64,000 bases of DNA, from positions 1,426,001 to 1,490,000 of the forward strand of contig JAYKKR010000009.1 in assembly GCA_036971615.1 (NCBI GenBank), in the 5' to 3' direction. The notes under the pieces are model-generated. The model saw only the letters and a list, made by a program, of their open reading frames with translations, made no database searches and was not told the DNA's origin. Shown here one piece after another: positions 47,892 to 58,479 of this stretch. Origin of the DNA: Amyloporia xantha. Its lineage: Eukaryota > Basidiomycota > Agaricomycetes > Polyporales > Adustoporiaceae. Position numbers and translations under genes: made by a program. Position 1 is the stretch's first letter. Each line of letters opens with the position of its first letter.

Positions 47892-48166
47892 CACTGGATG
47901 CGGTTTAGAATATTTTCCAGTGAGATATGGTGAAAATATTGTAAAGTAAGTCAAAATACTTTTAGCATAATCGACTCTTGAGTATTTGGAAAATATGGAA
48001 AATATTTTGTATAGGCTAGAAGATATTGTAAATGTGCTCGAAAGATTAGGATATCAATTGAAAAATATTAGGATTTTGTTTGCTGTAAAGGGCAAAACTT
48101 ATTCTGACTATGTTTAGAATATCTTTAGAATATACTTGTCAGAAATATTCTAAACCGCGTCCAGTG
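47892..48166. mobile_element. 275-bp CACTG-end MITE, copy A
   Basis: Begins CACTGGATGCGGTTTAGAAT and ends with the near-complement finishing ..CCAGTG. TAT is duplicated at 47889-47891 and 48167-48169. It has the same length as and high similarity to the copy at 52974-53248. CACT-type ends and a 3-bp duplication point to the CACTA (EnSpm) superfamily. Confidence 0.85.
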
Positions 48167-48292
48167 TATAGATCTAAAGGTCCAAGGGTGTTCAATTGGG
48201 TCTTGGACGAGTGATGATTGAATCTGAGGCTATGAACAAACTATATATTGGTTTCAGTAAATATACAAATATAAGTATGCACAGGGAAGCTA

Positions 48293-48431
48293 CACTGCAA
48301 ATAAATTACCGTTTCATAGGCAGTGAAAACGGTAAGATAAGTGTGCGAAAGGGGTTATTTATATGAAGCCATGCCTTTCATGCACCTATCTTATCATTTT
48401 CGCTGCCTGCGAAACGATGATTTTTGCGGTG
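48293..48431. mobile_element. 139-bp CACTG-end MITE, different family
   Basis: Inverted ends of about 50 bp (CACTGCAAATAAATTACCGT at left; complementary, diverged right end finishing GCGGTG). CTA is duplicated at 48290-48292 and 48432-48434. The whole element is almost only its two ends. Confidence 0.8.
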
Positions 48432-48565
48432 CTATGCTCATCTAGGGATAAGAGGTCACAATTGAAGGTTCCAGATAGCAGATAGCCAGATAGCTATAGT
48501 TGGACTTAAATACTACAGAGGTTCAAGTGGCTGATAGTCCATGCACACAGCATTACTAGCATTAG

Positions 48566-49352
48566 GAAAATCTCACTTTTACTTCATGTACTTAAACTGC
48601 CTTAAGTTGTCTTATGGTCATATTTGAGACCTTCAAGAACATTTAAGACAAATTTAAGAATAGAGCTCAGCTTAAAAATGCCTTAAACAGTTTTTAAGTG
48701 TTCTTAATTTACTATTCAAGTACATCAAGACACTCCAAGTAAAGCTGCAATTTCTGCAATTTTGCTAATGTAAGGGGCTGATGCATCAGCAGGGCTTGGT
48801 TAGAGTCCAGGCTATTGATGATGGAGAAACATCCAAGTATAATAGGTAGATATGTGACCTGTGGACCTGTAATGGTCAACATGTAAGTATGAGTTAATGA
48901 GGTGTTGTGATCCATTTGTTGTGTATTAGCAATAATTAATGAGCTTGTGGCAGCCACCGGTATTATATATATAAGATAGAAAGAAAGTGAAAGGAGAGAA
49001 TAGTAACGTAGAAAGGAACAAAGACACTCAATATCAACTCATGGCAGCTACAATTGCCCTGCTGCTTGCTTGCCTGCCCTGCTCAGTACATTTTGTTTGT
49101 CCCATATTGGATAACCTGATGACCATATTATCTTGCTGCCCACCATATAAGCAAATCCCAACTTTCCTTAGAGTGTCTTAGTGTACCTAAATGTCAATTT
49201 AAGAACTCTCAGAATCAAAGAACACATTTCTCACATTTCTAAGCCAACATCTATTCTTAAATTAGTTTTAGATGTTCTTGAAGGTCTTAACTAAAACATT
49301 AAAACAATAAGACAACTTAAGACAGCCTAAGTAGACAAAGTGAATTTGAGAT
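48566..49352. repeat. AT-rich element with long inverted ends (copy 2)
   Basis: Left arm 48566-48675 and right arm 49235-49352 are inverted, diverged copies sharing CTTCAAGAACATTTAAGACA. The same arm sequence is in copy 1. No coding frame is supported. Confidence 0.55.
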
Positions 49353-49779
49353 CTTTCTGATGCAGCCCTGCTGCTCATTACTCAGCCTGCTCAAGACAAT
49401 TTATATATACCTTCTATTCCATAAATACATTGCATTACTTACTTCATCTGTCAAGTGCTGCTCTGCTGCTACCCTCCCTGTGGCCCCCATCCATAAGGAT
49501 TAGGGAACATTGGTAGTGATCAAGTCACCAGCTAGCAAACCCATGACAGCCTGCTTAGTTTCTTAATTTTCTTAAGCAAGAACCTTAAGAGAAAAGTTAA
49601 GAGATAGCTAAGAAAATGGATTATTCTTAGCTGTCTTAGATAAGAAGATAAAAACTGCTCAGGTCAATAAGAAACATATGGAGTTTTCCTGATGGCCTAC
49701 TGAACCATCTCTACCTCCCAAGATCCTCTCTGAAAACTACCTTGCCCTGCCAATCACAATGCCTGAAGAACCAGCCTAT
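49353..49779. other. AT-rich remnant, no gene
   Basis: Repeat-derived sequence rich in CTTAAG motifs. No gene is seen. Confidence 0.35.
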
Positions 49780-49972
49780 CAGCAAATGTCAAATTTACCT
49801 ATTTGCTTAATTGCACTTAGCTGTACTTATTGTCCCATTTAAGGAAATTAAGACCTGTTTAAGACAGTTTAAGGACAGTTTTAAGTAAAGGGATCGTCTT
49901 ATTTTCAGCTTAGTTCACTTATTGCCTTATATAAGACAAATAAGTACAATAAGACAGATTTGACATTTCCTG
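49780..49972. mobile_element. 193-bp element with CAGSAAA ends and AT duplication
   Basis: Left end CAGCAAATGTCAAAT and right end, as reverse complement, CAGGAAATGTCAAAT match at 14 of 15. AT flanks both sides (49778-49779, 49973-49974). The end motif and 2-bp duplication match the 1,348-bp element at 41687, so this may be a miniature relative. Confidence 0.65.
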
Positions 49973-50142
49973 ATGGGCCCCACTGGCAGAGCTGGTGTTT
50001 CCAGTTGACCCACCACTGGGTAAGCCACATCTTTATCTCTTTCTTGTCACATTCATACAGTGTAAATGTGCCATTGTGGCATTCCAAGGGGATTGGGGAT
50101 TTTAAGCAGCACATTACTTACTCCTCGTGACATTTTCACGTA

Positions 50143-52970
50143 CACTGGATGTGGGTATTAATCTTTTTGTGCGAAAGATTGAAAAAAATTGAAAAAAGAG
50201 TTTAAAGTGGTTTACCATCTTTAGCACCTTAACACTGATAAAATACCAAGATAAGATTGATTAAAAGACAGAAAAGAAGATTGAAAAGATATCATGAACA
50301 GATTGAAATAAGATTGAAGAAAAGACTGAAACCCACCTTATCTGTCTTGTATCAATCTGTCTTCAATTGTCACGAGTTGACATCGAGCGTTTCTTCCTTT
50401 CTATATACGGACGATTTTCTCCCTTTACTCATCGTTATTTTCCCCTCTTATTCGAACGGCCATTCTACTATACACGAACACAGCGAGCTCCCTGTTCATA
50501 GACTTAGACGCGTCAACCATTACAGGTCACATGTCCCTTTCCCACGGACTCCGTCCCGCCTTCCCTTTACAGACGTTTACTTAAGCACGGTGCCGGCCGA
50601 CCTCGGGCCCCGACCGGGCTCCGCTCACGACATCACTTATGACTCATAGCCTGCTTACTCAGGCTGCGCACAGACCACTTGCGCACGAACCATGTAGATA
50701 GCCTGCCCTGAACTCTGGTAGTATATAAGTAGTACGCCTCTGCCTGGGGACTTCAGTTTCGACCTCTTGTCCCTAGGTAAGCCAAGCTTGCCTGTACATA
50801 CTTACCTTTACTTACATTTATCTATCTTGTCCCTAGCCTCTGATTCGAGCTTTGCTCATCGTCGCTTCGATAAGATCCTAGTCGAACGCCCTCAGCCTCG
50901 TTAGGTTTGTTTGTCCTCTGTCGCTCGACTCATAGTCGCGACATCAATATTACAGGCAAAAGATGAAAGTGAGGTTGAAATACAATTGAAATAGGATTGA
51001 TGGGAAATATTGAAAAAGGACTGAAAAAGGATTGTGACAGCTGTGTCACAGTATTTTCAAAATCTTGTGACATGAAAGATAGAAATAAGGCTGTGACCAC
51101 ATGTTTTCAATCTTTCTCTTCAGATTTGAGTCTCATAGGATAAAGAAAAGAATAAAAACAAGACTGAAATAAAACAGAAAAAGGATTGAAAAATAAAGAT
51201 GAAACAAGACTGGAATAGAATTGAAATAAGATGGAAATGTTGAAATAGGATTAAAATAACATCAAAAAAGGATTGAAACAAGATTGGAACAAGATTGATG
51301 TAAGATTTGAATAAGATTTAAATAATATTGAAACAGGATTGAAATAGGACTGAAATAGTATTAAAGTAGGATTGAAGTAGGATTGAAGCAAGATTGAAAT
51401 AGGATTGATTAAGAATGGAAGCTGGAACATATACATCTCTGCATAGCTATCTGCCATAGTATACATATGTTATATGTGTTTGTACATTCTTGTGCATCTC
51501 TGTGCAACTTAGTACATTCTATTTGTATATATTTGTACATCTTAGTACATGATTGTGCAACTTAGTACATTGTTGTGCATCCTTGTACAGTCTTTTACAT
51601 CTCTGTACATCCTCATTTCTCCCTGTCATATATGTTTGTACATTTTAGTACAACTTTGCACAACTTAGTACATCCTCGTGCATCCTTGCACATGTCTGTA
51701 CATGTCTGTACATCTAAGTACATTCTTACACATCTCTGTACATCTTTGTACAACTTTGCACAATTAAGTACATCCTTATATATACATGAGTTCTACAGTT
51801 CTACTTAATGTTACATGAGACAAATGTGAGCGCACACAGTGTGCTATGTACCATGTGTTGAGGTATGACTACAGCCAATAGCCTACAGGAGACTTGATGT
51901 ACAGAGATGCATAAGGATGTACTTAATTGTGCAAAGTTGTACAAAGATGTACAGAGATGTGTAAGAATGTACTTAGATGTACAGACATGTACAGACATGT
52001 GCAAGGATGCACGAGGATGTACTAAGTTGTGCAAAGTTGTACTAAAATGTACAAACATATATGACAGGGAGAAATGAGGATGTACAGAGATGTAAAAGAC
52101 TGTACAAGGATGCACAACAATGTACTAAGTTGCACAATCATGTACTAAGATGTACAAATATATACAAATAGAATGTACTAAGTTGCACAGAGATGCACAA
52201 GAATGTACAAACACATATAACATATGTATACTATGGCAGATAGCTATGCAGAGATGTATATGTTCCAGCTTCCATTCTTAATCAATCCTATTTCAATCTT
52301 GCTTCAATCCTACTTCAATCCTACTTTAATACTATTTCAGTCCTATTTCAATCCTGTTTCAATATTATTTAAATCTTATTCAAATCTTACATCAATCTTG
52401 TTCCAATCTTGTTTCAATCCTTTTTTGATGTTATTTTAATCCTATTTCAACATTTCCATCTTATTTCAATTCTATTCCAGTCTTGTTTCATCTTTATTTT
52501 TCAATCCTTTTTCTGTTTTATTTCAGTCTTGTTTTTATTCTTTTCTTTATCCTATGAGACTCAAATCTGAAGAGAAAGATTGAAAACATGTGGTCACAGC
52601 CTTATTTCTATCTTTCATGTCACAAGATTTTGAAAATACTGTGACACAGCTGTCACAATCCTTTTTCAGTCCTTTTTCAATATTTCCCATCAATCCTATT
52701 TCAATTGTATTTCAACCTCACTTTCATCTTTTTGCCTGTAATATTGAAGACAGATTGATACAAGACAGATAAGGTGGGTTTCAGTCTTTTCTTCAATCTT
52801 ATTTCAATCTGTTCATGATATCTTTTCAATCTTCTTTTCTGTCTTTTAATCAATCTTATCTTGGTATTTTATCAGTGTTAAGGTGCTAAAGATGGTAAAC
52901 CACTTTAAACTCTTTTTTCAATTTTTTTTTTCAATCTTTCGCACAAAAAGATTAATACCCACATCCAGTG
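50143..52970. mobile_element. Giant palindromic transposon with CACTG ends
   Basis: Left arm 50143-51779 and right arm 51911-52970 are near-perfect inverted copies, about 1,060 bp each once the 576-bp solo LTR in the left arm (plus its 5-bp duplication) is removed. They surround a unique 131-bp centre (51780-51910). Both ends read CACTGGATGTGGGTATTAAT inward. GTA is duplicated at 50140-50142 and 52971-52973. Because the arms are identical, the same protein-like frames appear on both strands (51251-51466 and 52224-52439), and these are not genes. Arms contain degenerate tandem motifs (ATTGAAATAGG and TGTACATC types). No transposase is visible; it should be a foldback-type non-autonomous element. 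Confidence 0.9.
50368..50943. mobile_element. Solo LTR of a retrotransposon
   Basis: 576 bp, starting TGTCACGAGTTGAC and ending TAGTCGCGACA, i.e. TG..CA with short inverted tips. Perfect 5-bp duplications TCAAT flank it (50363-50367 and 50944-50948). The right arm of the palindrome preserves the empty site. A TATATAAG at 50722-50729 (plus) is a plausible LTR promoter. Such solo LTRs arise by recombination between the two LTRs of an integrated element. Confidence 0.92.
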
Positions 52971-52973
52971 GTA

Positions 52974-53248
52974 CACTGGATGTGGTTTACAATATTTTTG
53001 ATCGAGACATGGTGAACATATTGTAAAGTTAGTCAGAACATTTTTAGCATAATCCACTATTTAGTATTTAAGAGATATAATAAATATATTCTACAGACTA
53101 GAACATATTGTAAAAGTACTCAAAATGTTAGAATATCAATTGAATAATATTAGGATTTTGTTTGCTGTAAAGTGTGAGACTTATTCTGACTGTCTTCAGA
53201 ATATCTTTAGAATATCGTTGTTGAAAATATTCTAAACCACACCCAGTG
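52974..53248. mobile_element. 275-bp CACTG-end MITE, copy B
   Basis: Begins CACTGGATGTGGTTTACAAT and ends ACACCCAGTG, and is similar along its full length to copy A at 47892. GTA flanks it at 52971-52973 and 53249-53251. The left GTA is shared with the palindromic element, so the two elements abut. Confidence 0.85.
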
Positions 53249-53507
53249 GTATGCAGGATATCTGGGCCAATGAAGGTCACGTGCTCTCTAAACGCCTACC
53301 GTCTCGCGTGTTCTCAAAGTTCTTCCCATCCTCTTCTCGGGTCCCTAGCCGGGGCGAGCCCACCGGCGTCGGAATTCGCAGTGAGTCGGAAAACCATCCA
53401 CTGCTCGAGCTCCTGGTCGGAATCAGCACGCCCATTTGTGAATGAATGCATAATCCCCGCCGAAGACGACATGTGTATTACTTTCGGCCTTTCGGAATTC
53501 ATGTATA

Positions 53508-54430
53508 CTAATGTTTCGTCCAATCCGAATGGTCTGCATCCTCAAACGGCGAATCCGAGTCGTCCACAAACTCGTCGCTCTTTGGCTCCGCCAGCTTGAC
53601 TCTCTTCCGTCCTCGTCTCTGTCCTCCATTTGCCTCACCACCCGCCGGTCTCAGGCTGCTCCCGACGCTCCTGACTCGGAACGGCATGACTCGGATTTAG
53701 CATTCAAGATGTATGCTGGCACGATGGCGGGTGTCTTTGGCCCTTCTTGATCTTCCATTCTGGACGTTTGTTTTCGGGATCCGACTTGGGCCGGAACGAT
53801 GCTTCTTCTTGTCCCAACGCCCCAAGTCGAGCTTGGGAGGGGGCGTTGGTCCTGGTGCCGCACTGTCTTTGTCAAGCATGTCTAGCTGCTCGTCGCTGAT
53901 TCTTTTGAACCTCAAGGTGCCTCGATCCCACCTGCTCAAGAGGTCGGCAAAGACTCGATTCCCGCCCTTAATATTGCTGAGGTTCGCGAAAACGAAATGC
54001 TGGGGCCAACCGACGAGTGTGACCTTATGCTTCAAGACGACGTGCTTATAATAGTCGCGCTTCGTCCAGTACATGATGGCGTCGTCGCATTCGGTGATGC
54101 GCCCTGCAAGAATACCATGGTGAATCTGTTAACGCTGAAGACGAGCGGTCATACTCACGCAAAGACTGCTGGATCAGTAATCGCAGCCGCCCTCTCTTCT
54201 TGCCAAATCATGTGTCATAGCCTCCCTCAGGCTCTGCAGATTGTCGCGGTGGCATGCGCACTGTCCGGATAGTAGCACGACTCGACGTGCCGCCATAAAC
54301 AATTCGATATTGGCTGCCTGTCGTACGTTCCAAATCCTAGATGTTCTCTCTGTAAACACCACAGCTTGTGCATCGATCCGTTGAGCCGGCAAGATGCCGT
54401 CAAGTATGCTTGAGCTATTTCAAGTGAATG
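53508..54430 (-). CDS. Hypothetical mushroom-family protein, partial model
   Basis: A conserved segment, MYWTKRDYYKHVVLKHKVTL followed by VGWPQHFVFANLSNIKGGNR, belongs to a protein family I have seen repeatedly in Agaricomycete genomes, often near transposons; it has no known function. Upstream, EERAAAITDPAVFA joins it across an intron (54108-54163). Downstream lies a basic stretch (LGRWDKKKHRSGPSR). After another probable intron the chain ends in an acidic tail, KSDEFVDDSDSPFEDADHSD, with its stop at 53508-53510. The 5' part (54180-54800) has family-like frames but is not joined. It may be a decayed copy. Confidence 0.45.
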
Positions 54431-57400
54431 ATGATGCACTCGATGCATGAAGCGAATCGGACGCTAATCTCGCGGGAAGCTAACCAGCGCGCAATTGATT
54501 TCGCTCGGTACGTCAATGCCAAACGATCCTGCCGCGTCGTTTCTAACCTGTCGCGCTATTTGTGCTTCGGCACGAATTCACAGGTGGCCCTGGAACGGAG
54601 AATACAGGCCGTTCGAATGGCAGCTGCATTCACTGGTAGAAGTTATGCGGACTATATCACCTTGTGCCGGCCTTCGATTTTGCGGTACATGCGCTGTCGG
54701 ATGGTCAGTATGTCGTGCTTTACAGTTCTTCCAGATGGCCTCAATATCCCTCCCTAACTCGAAGGCAGGAAAATGTTCAAACATACTGATTCCTTGGAAT
54801 GACAGCTTCATTCAAAATTTGAGCGCCCGGATACTTGTCTTACGCACAAGTCTTGACGGATGACTTCGCCGTGCTAGTGCCAATCGTGATGTCGTGCATC
54901 CCGCAAGGTGCATACTGCTCTCCAGTAGAGCTCGCGAGCGGCGTTCTCTGACAGGGACGTCGTCACACTGCTGTTCTGTCTAGAGGCAGAACGCCTCCCG
55001 CTGCCGTGAACCCGCACGTTCTGCCTGACAGAAACAGCGCGAACATGCAAGCCTGGGAAATGCAGGACGCCGTCCTGATCCAATTGGCTGGCTGAAGCGA
55101 ATCGTGAACCAGGGGTGATCGGACGCCCGCTAACTCTGCGGAAGCGAGCGTTCCATCACTCTCAGCTTCTACGTCGCGTTGGTGCTCTTCCTTAGTTATG
55201 CGTTCGCCAGCTTTGTCGCCCGTCGTCTTACATCCTACCGGTGAGTGTTTCGAATTGGCCTCGATTTGTTCTGGGAAGGCCGGCGCTGTGCATGTCCGCC
55301 GAGGTCGTATGGTGGCTGACGAAAATGAGGCTCTGGAAAGTTATAAGAGGGGAGCATTCCGCCTTTCCACAGCATTCCTCTCCTCTCTCAGGCTCTTTCA
55401 CCCTCACCACCTTCATCTCATCCATCCACTGTCTCCATCCCACCGTCATACCGGCCCTGCTATCTCTCGACGCTCGGCCGCTGTGTCTCGCGTCCTTCAG
55501 GTCGCGTCCATCATTCTCGATGCTTACCCCTCTATAATGCACTATCCACGATGTCAACAGCGTACCAGGCTGGATTTCCCGACGGCGCGCTCTCTGCCAT
55601 CTCACCGTGGGCGCCATCGATTGCAAACGTCATACTACCCGGCGTGGGACCGTCCTTAAGGTGAGCTCTCCGCGTTTGGACGAATTCGTACGAGATCGGA
55701 AGCCAACTCGCTTCTCCCTTGTCTCGTCCGGTCTGCAGCCCGATGTCAGCCTGAGGTCCTCGACGGTGCACTCTGTCCCCAGACGTCTTCAATCGGACAT
55801 ACGACATGGTCTGCATCAGCTACGCTGCACAGCGCCGGACGGTTCCAACAGCACGAGTTCCCGTGTCTAGACGAACTCGTACTGCTCGCTGACTGCCAGT
55901 GACTGCGGACTGGCCCTTCCCCCCTCAGACTCTATCGGGCCCAGCGAGCAGGTGCGGAATCGGACGCGTGTATTGGGCATTGAGTCCGGTACGCCGTCTC
56001 CCTGTCTGGACCATTATGCTGTGGCTGATCCGCACGCCTCAGCTTTTGCCATGCCGGTCTGCAGCGACAAAAGTCGAAGGCGGTAAGCACATCTACGTTG
56101 TTCATCATTCGTGCGTTGGCTGATAGAACACCCTCAGTTTACAGTGTATGCGCTGGTCGATCGTTCTATGTGCTGGAGACCCGTTGATCTTGATGCTCCA
56201 GTCGACGCAGACCATATAGGCGTATTGTATTATGTAGCTGTACGTTCTTCGATTCACAACTTGGCGTGGCCGCGCTGACACTTGCATAAACAGATATATT
56301 TATAGGCTACTTTAGGGTACGGTCTTGAAACGAACTGCCTCTGCGAAGCAAACGCTTGTCAGGGCGCGCCGGACGCTCAGCCCTCCGTCGATTGCGCTCA
56401 GGAGCGAGCAACGGGCGGGGTGATGCTGCGAGCACGAGGCTCTGGTCTCGTCCCAAACTCACTGCACATACCAAATGCGCGCCTCAAGCAACGGGCGAAG
56501 TGGCCTGGGCAGCGTACACCCGCCCTGCGTCAACTATTGCGGTCTCTGAGTCGGAGCTGATGAGCAGAGATAGAACAAGGAGGTACGTACTGACTCAATT
56601 GATCTGCGGGACTGTACAAGATACGAGAGGGGGCACTGCGCGCGAGTAGGCAGAGGGGGTGGTGCGAGAGATGATCGGACGAGGATGTAGTACAACACAG
56701 TGGAATAGGGCGGGAGGGGAGGGGGTCGAAACGGGCGGGGTCTGCGCATGACGGGAGCACGCTGGGGGCGAGCGGACGAACGTGCTGCGAAGGATAACAC
56801 GCCTGTCGCTGCTGACGTGGCGGTTCGTTCGCTAGCCGGTAGTCAGCAGAGAGCAGGCCTGGTCTGAGATTCGACCTCGACGGCTGGGAAATCACCAGTG
56901 CACGAACCGAGCGCTTTGCGCCGTTCGTGCTGCAGCGACTCGAGTCGAGACCGGCCGACGTTCAGAGTGGAGAGCGCGGCGTAGCAAAGAGGGGGTTGAT
57001 AGGGTTGCGAGTCGGAAAGAGGAGCGGGATGAGAGAACGCCCTCGAGCACGCCCTCAAGCTCGATGCCCTCAGGACAGCGGGGCGTGTCTCGGGTCAACA
57101 AACGCGCTGTCGCGAGGACAGCGCCAGACGCTGACGGGGCTGTTCGTTTGACAGGCTCGTGGTATGGGGTGCTACTGCAAGAGGCAGGAGTGAACGGGGA
57201 AATGAGAGCGCATGAGCGCACGAACACACAAGCCAGCAGATTTACCTCTGGGACCCTCTCCACCGCTGCTCCTACGTTCAAGAACGGTCTCTCGCAATTT
57301 CAGTATCATATTTGTTAACTACTGATAGTATACATTAATACCACGAAATATCTCTCACCCAACTAGAATGTTCACCGGCAGCCTGAAGAATGTCCTGTGG

Positions 57401-57472
57401 TCGGTTCCAGTGGAAGGTAAGTAACAGCAGAGTTACGAATCTTACATTTACATTTGCAATTGGCTTCTGCTC
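54431..57472. other. Gene-poor region
   Basis: About 3 kb without a recognised gene. One possible gene start lies at 55551 (MSTAYQAGFPDGALSAI, ending in a donor at 55660). It is preceded by a TATAAG at 55342 and a pyrimidine-rich leader, but the next exon closes after a few codons. The part 56350-57250 is GC-rich with no coding signal I trust. Confidence 0.3.
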
Positions 57473-58420
57473 TCAAAGCAACTCTCCAGCAGGTTTCAAC
57501 CCTTCAAACCCATTGGCAACGTCATACACCAGTGTTCCGCGTAGGTAAGTTTTCTCAACTCTACCTCGCAGGGTGACGCCGTCGTAAGGGGTGAGTTTAT
57601 TTATGAAATTGAGCGATTCCTTCGTCACCGTTGAACGCGGCCAACGTCAGCGTTGCTCTTCAAGCAGTGAGTGATTTGTACACACTGTAAATTCTGCCTT
57701 GGGATCCCAAATGATCAGGTCCACATCGTAGCCCACCTTGATATGCCCCTTGCAGTCATCGAGCGCAGCGTGCCGTGCAGTCTTGCCAGACACGCAGTCC
57801 ATGATCCTCTCGATGCCCACGCCGCGCTTGCTGCCCTCCGTCCACAGCAAGCTCAACCCGAGCCCGAGCGTGCTGATCCCGGCCCACGCGCCCATGACGT
57901 CCCCCTCGTCCATCATCTTCAGCACCGCGACGCACGGGCTGTGGTCGCGCAACACGCAGTCGACCGTGCCGTCCAGCAGCGCGTCCCACAGCTCCTCACG
58001 GTTCGCATCCTCGCGGATGGGCGGGCAGCACTTGAAGTCGGGGCGGCCGTGCGGGATCTGCGCGGCGGAGAGGCAGAGGTAGTGAAAGCAGGTCTCGACG
58101 GTCAGGGGGAGGCCGGACGCCTTGGCGGCGCGGATGAGGTGGAGCGCGAGCACAGAGTAGAGGTGGACGATGTGCAGGCGGAGGGAGGGGTATCGCCGGT
58201 GGAGACATGGAAGGTGGATGGGTACTCACCTGCTTACCAGGTATAACGCCCTCCCAGAACGCGACATCTATCCAGCACTTCCCGCGAGCTGCTCGCCGCT
58301 TCTCCTACAAGTGGGAGACCGTCGTGGTCGGAGGGATCGATTTGAGCGGCATGTCGACGACCGTGGTGACTCCTCCCGACGCCGCCGCGACGTCTATGCA
58401 GTCCGACACCGTTGACAAGA
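57473..58420 (-). pseudogene. DAL1: Allantoinase pseudogene
   Basis: Remains of an allantoinase, the amidohydrolase that opens allantoin in purine breakdown. The recognisable parts, N to C, are [20 protein letters not shown], then EKRRAARGKCWIDVAFWEGV and IPGKQ, then YPSLRLHIVHLYSVLALHLI, TVETCFHYLCLSAAQIPHG, KCCPPIREDANREELWDALL, GAWAGISTLGLGLSLLWTEG and, after a normal intron, ESLNFINKLTPYDGVTLRG. The N-terminal third is absent. An in-frame TAG lies at 58305-58307. The segment of about 85 residues between IPGKQ and YPSL, which carries metal ligands, is deleted. This copy cannot be active. Confidence 0.85.
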
Positions 58421-58479
58421 CTAGCAGAGCATATCATAGTCCAACACCGGCATCCTCAGGGTGCATCCATACCCGTACT

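Noticed and set aside
47653..49691. A 2-kb outer element with CAGSAAAA ends and AT flanks enclosing the nested MITEs
   Set aside because: Only about 8 bp of the ends match; not enough to claim an element.
51480..51780. CRISPR-like regular TGTACAT repeats
   Set aside because: Units are short, irregular and without unique spacers; the setting is a eukaryotic transposon.
51251..52439. Identical protein-like frames on opposite strands (51251-51466 minus and 52224-52439 plus; 51575-51808 plus and 51801-52115 minus)
   Set aside because: They are the same sequence read in the two arms of the palindrome, made of simple repeats, with no coding signature.
55551..55660. Short coding start MSTAYQAGFPDGALSAI with donor
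   Set aside because: The next possible exon closes after a few codons, so no gene can be supported.
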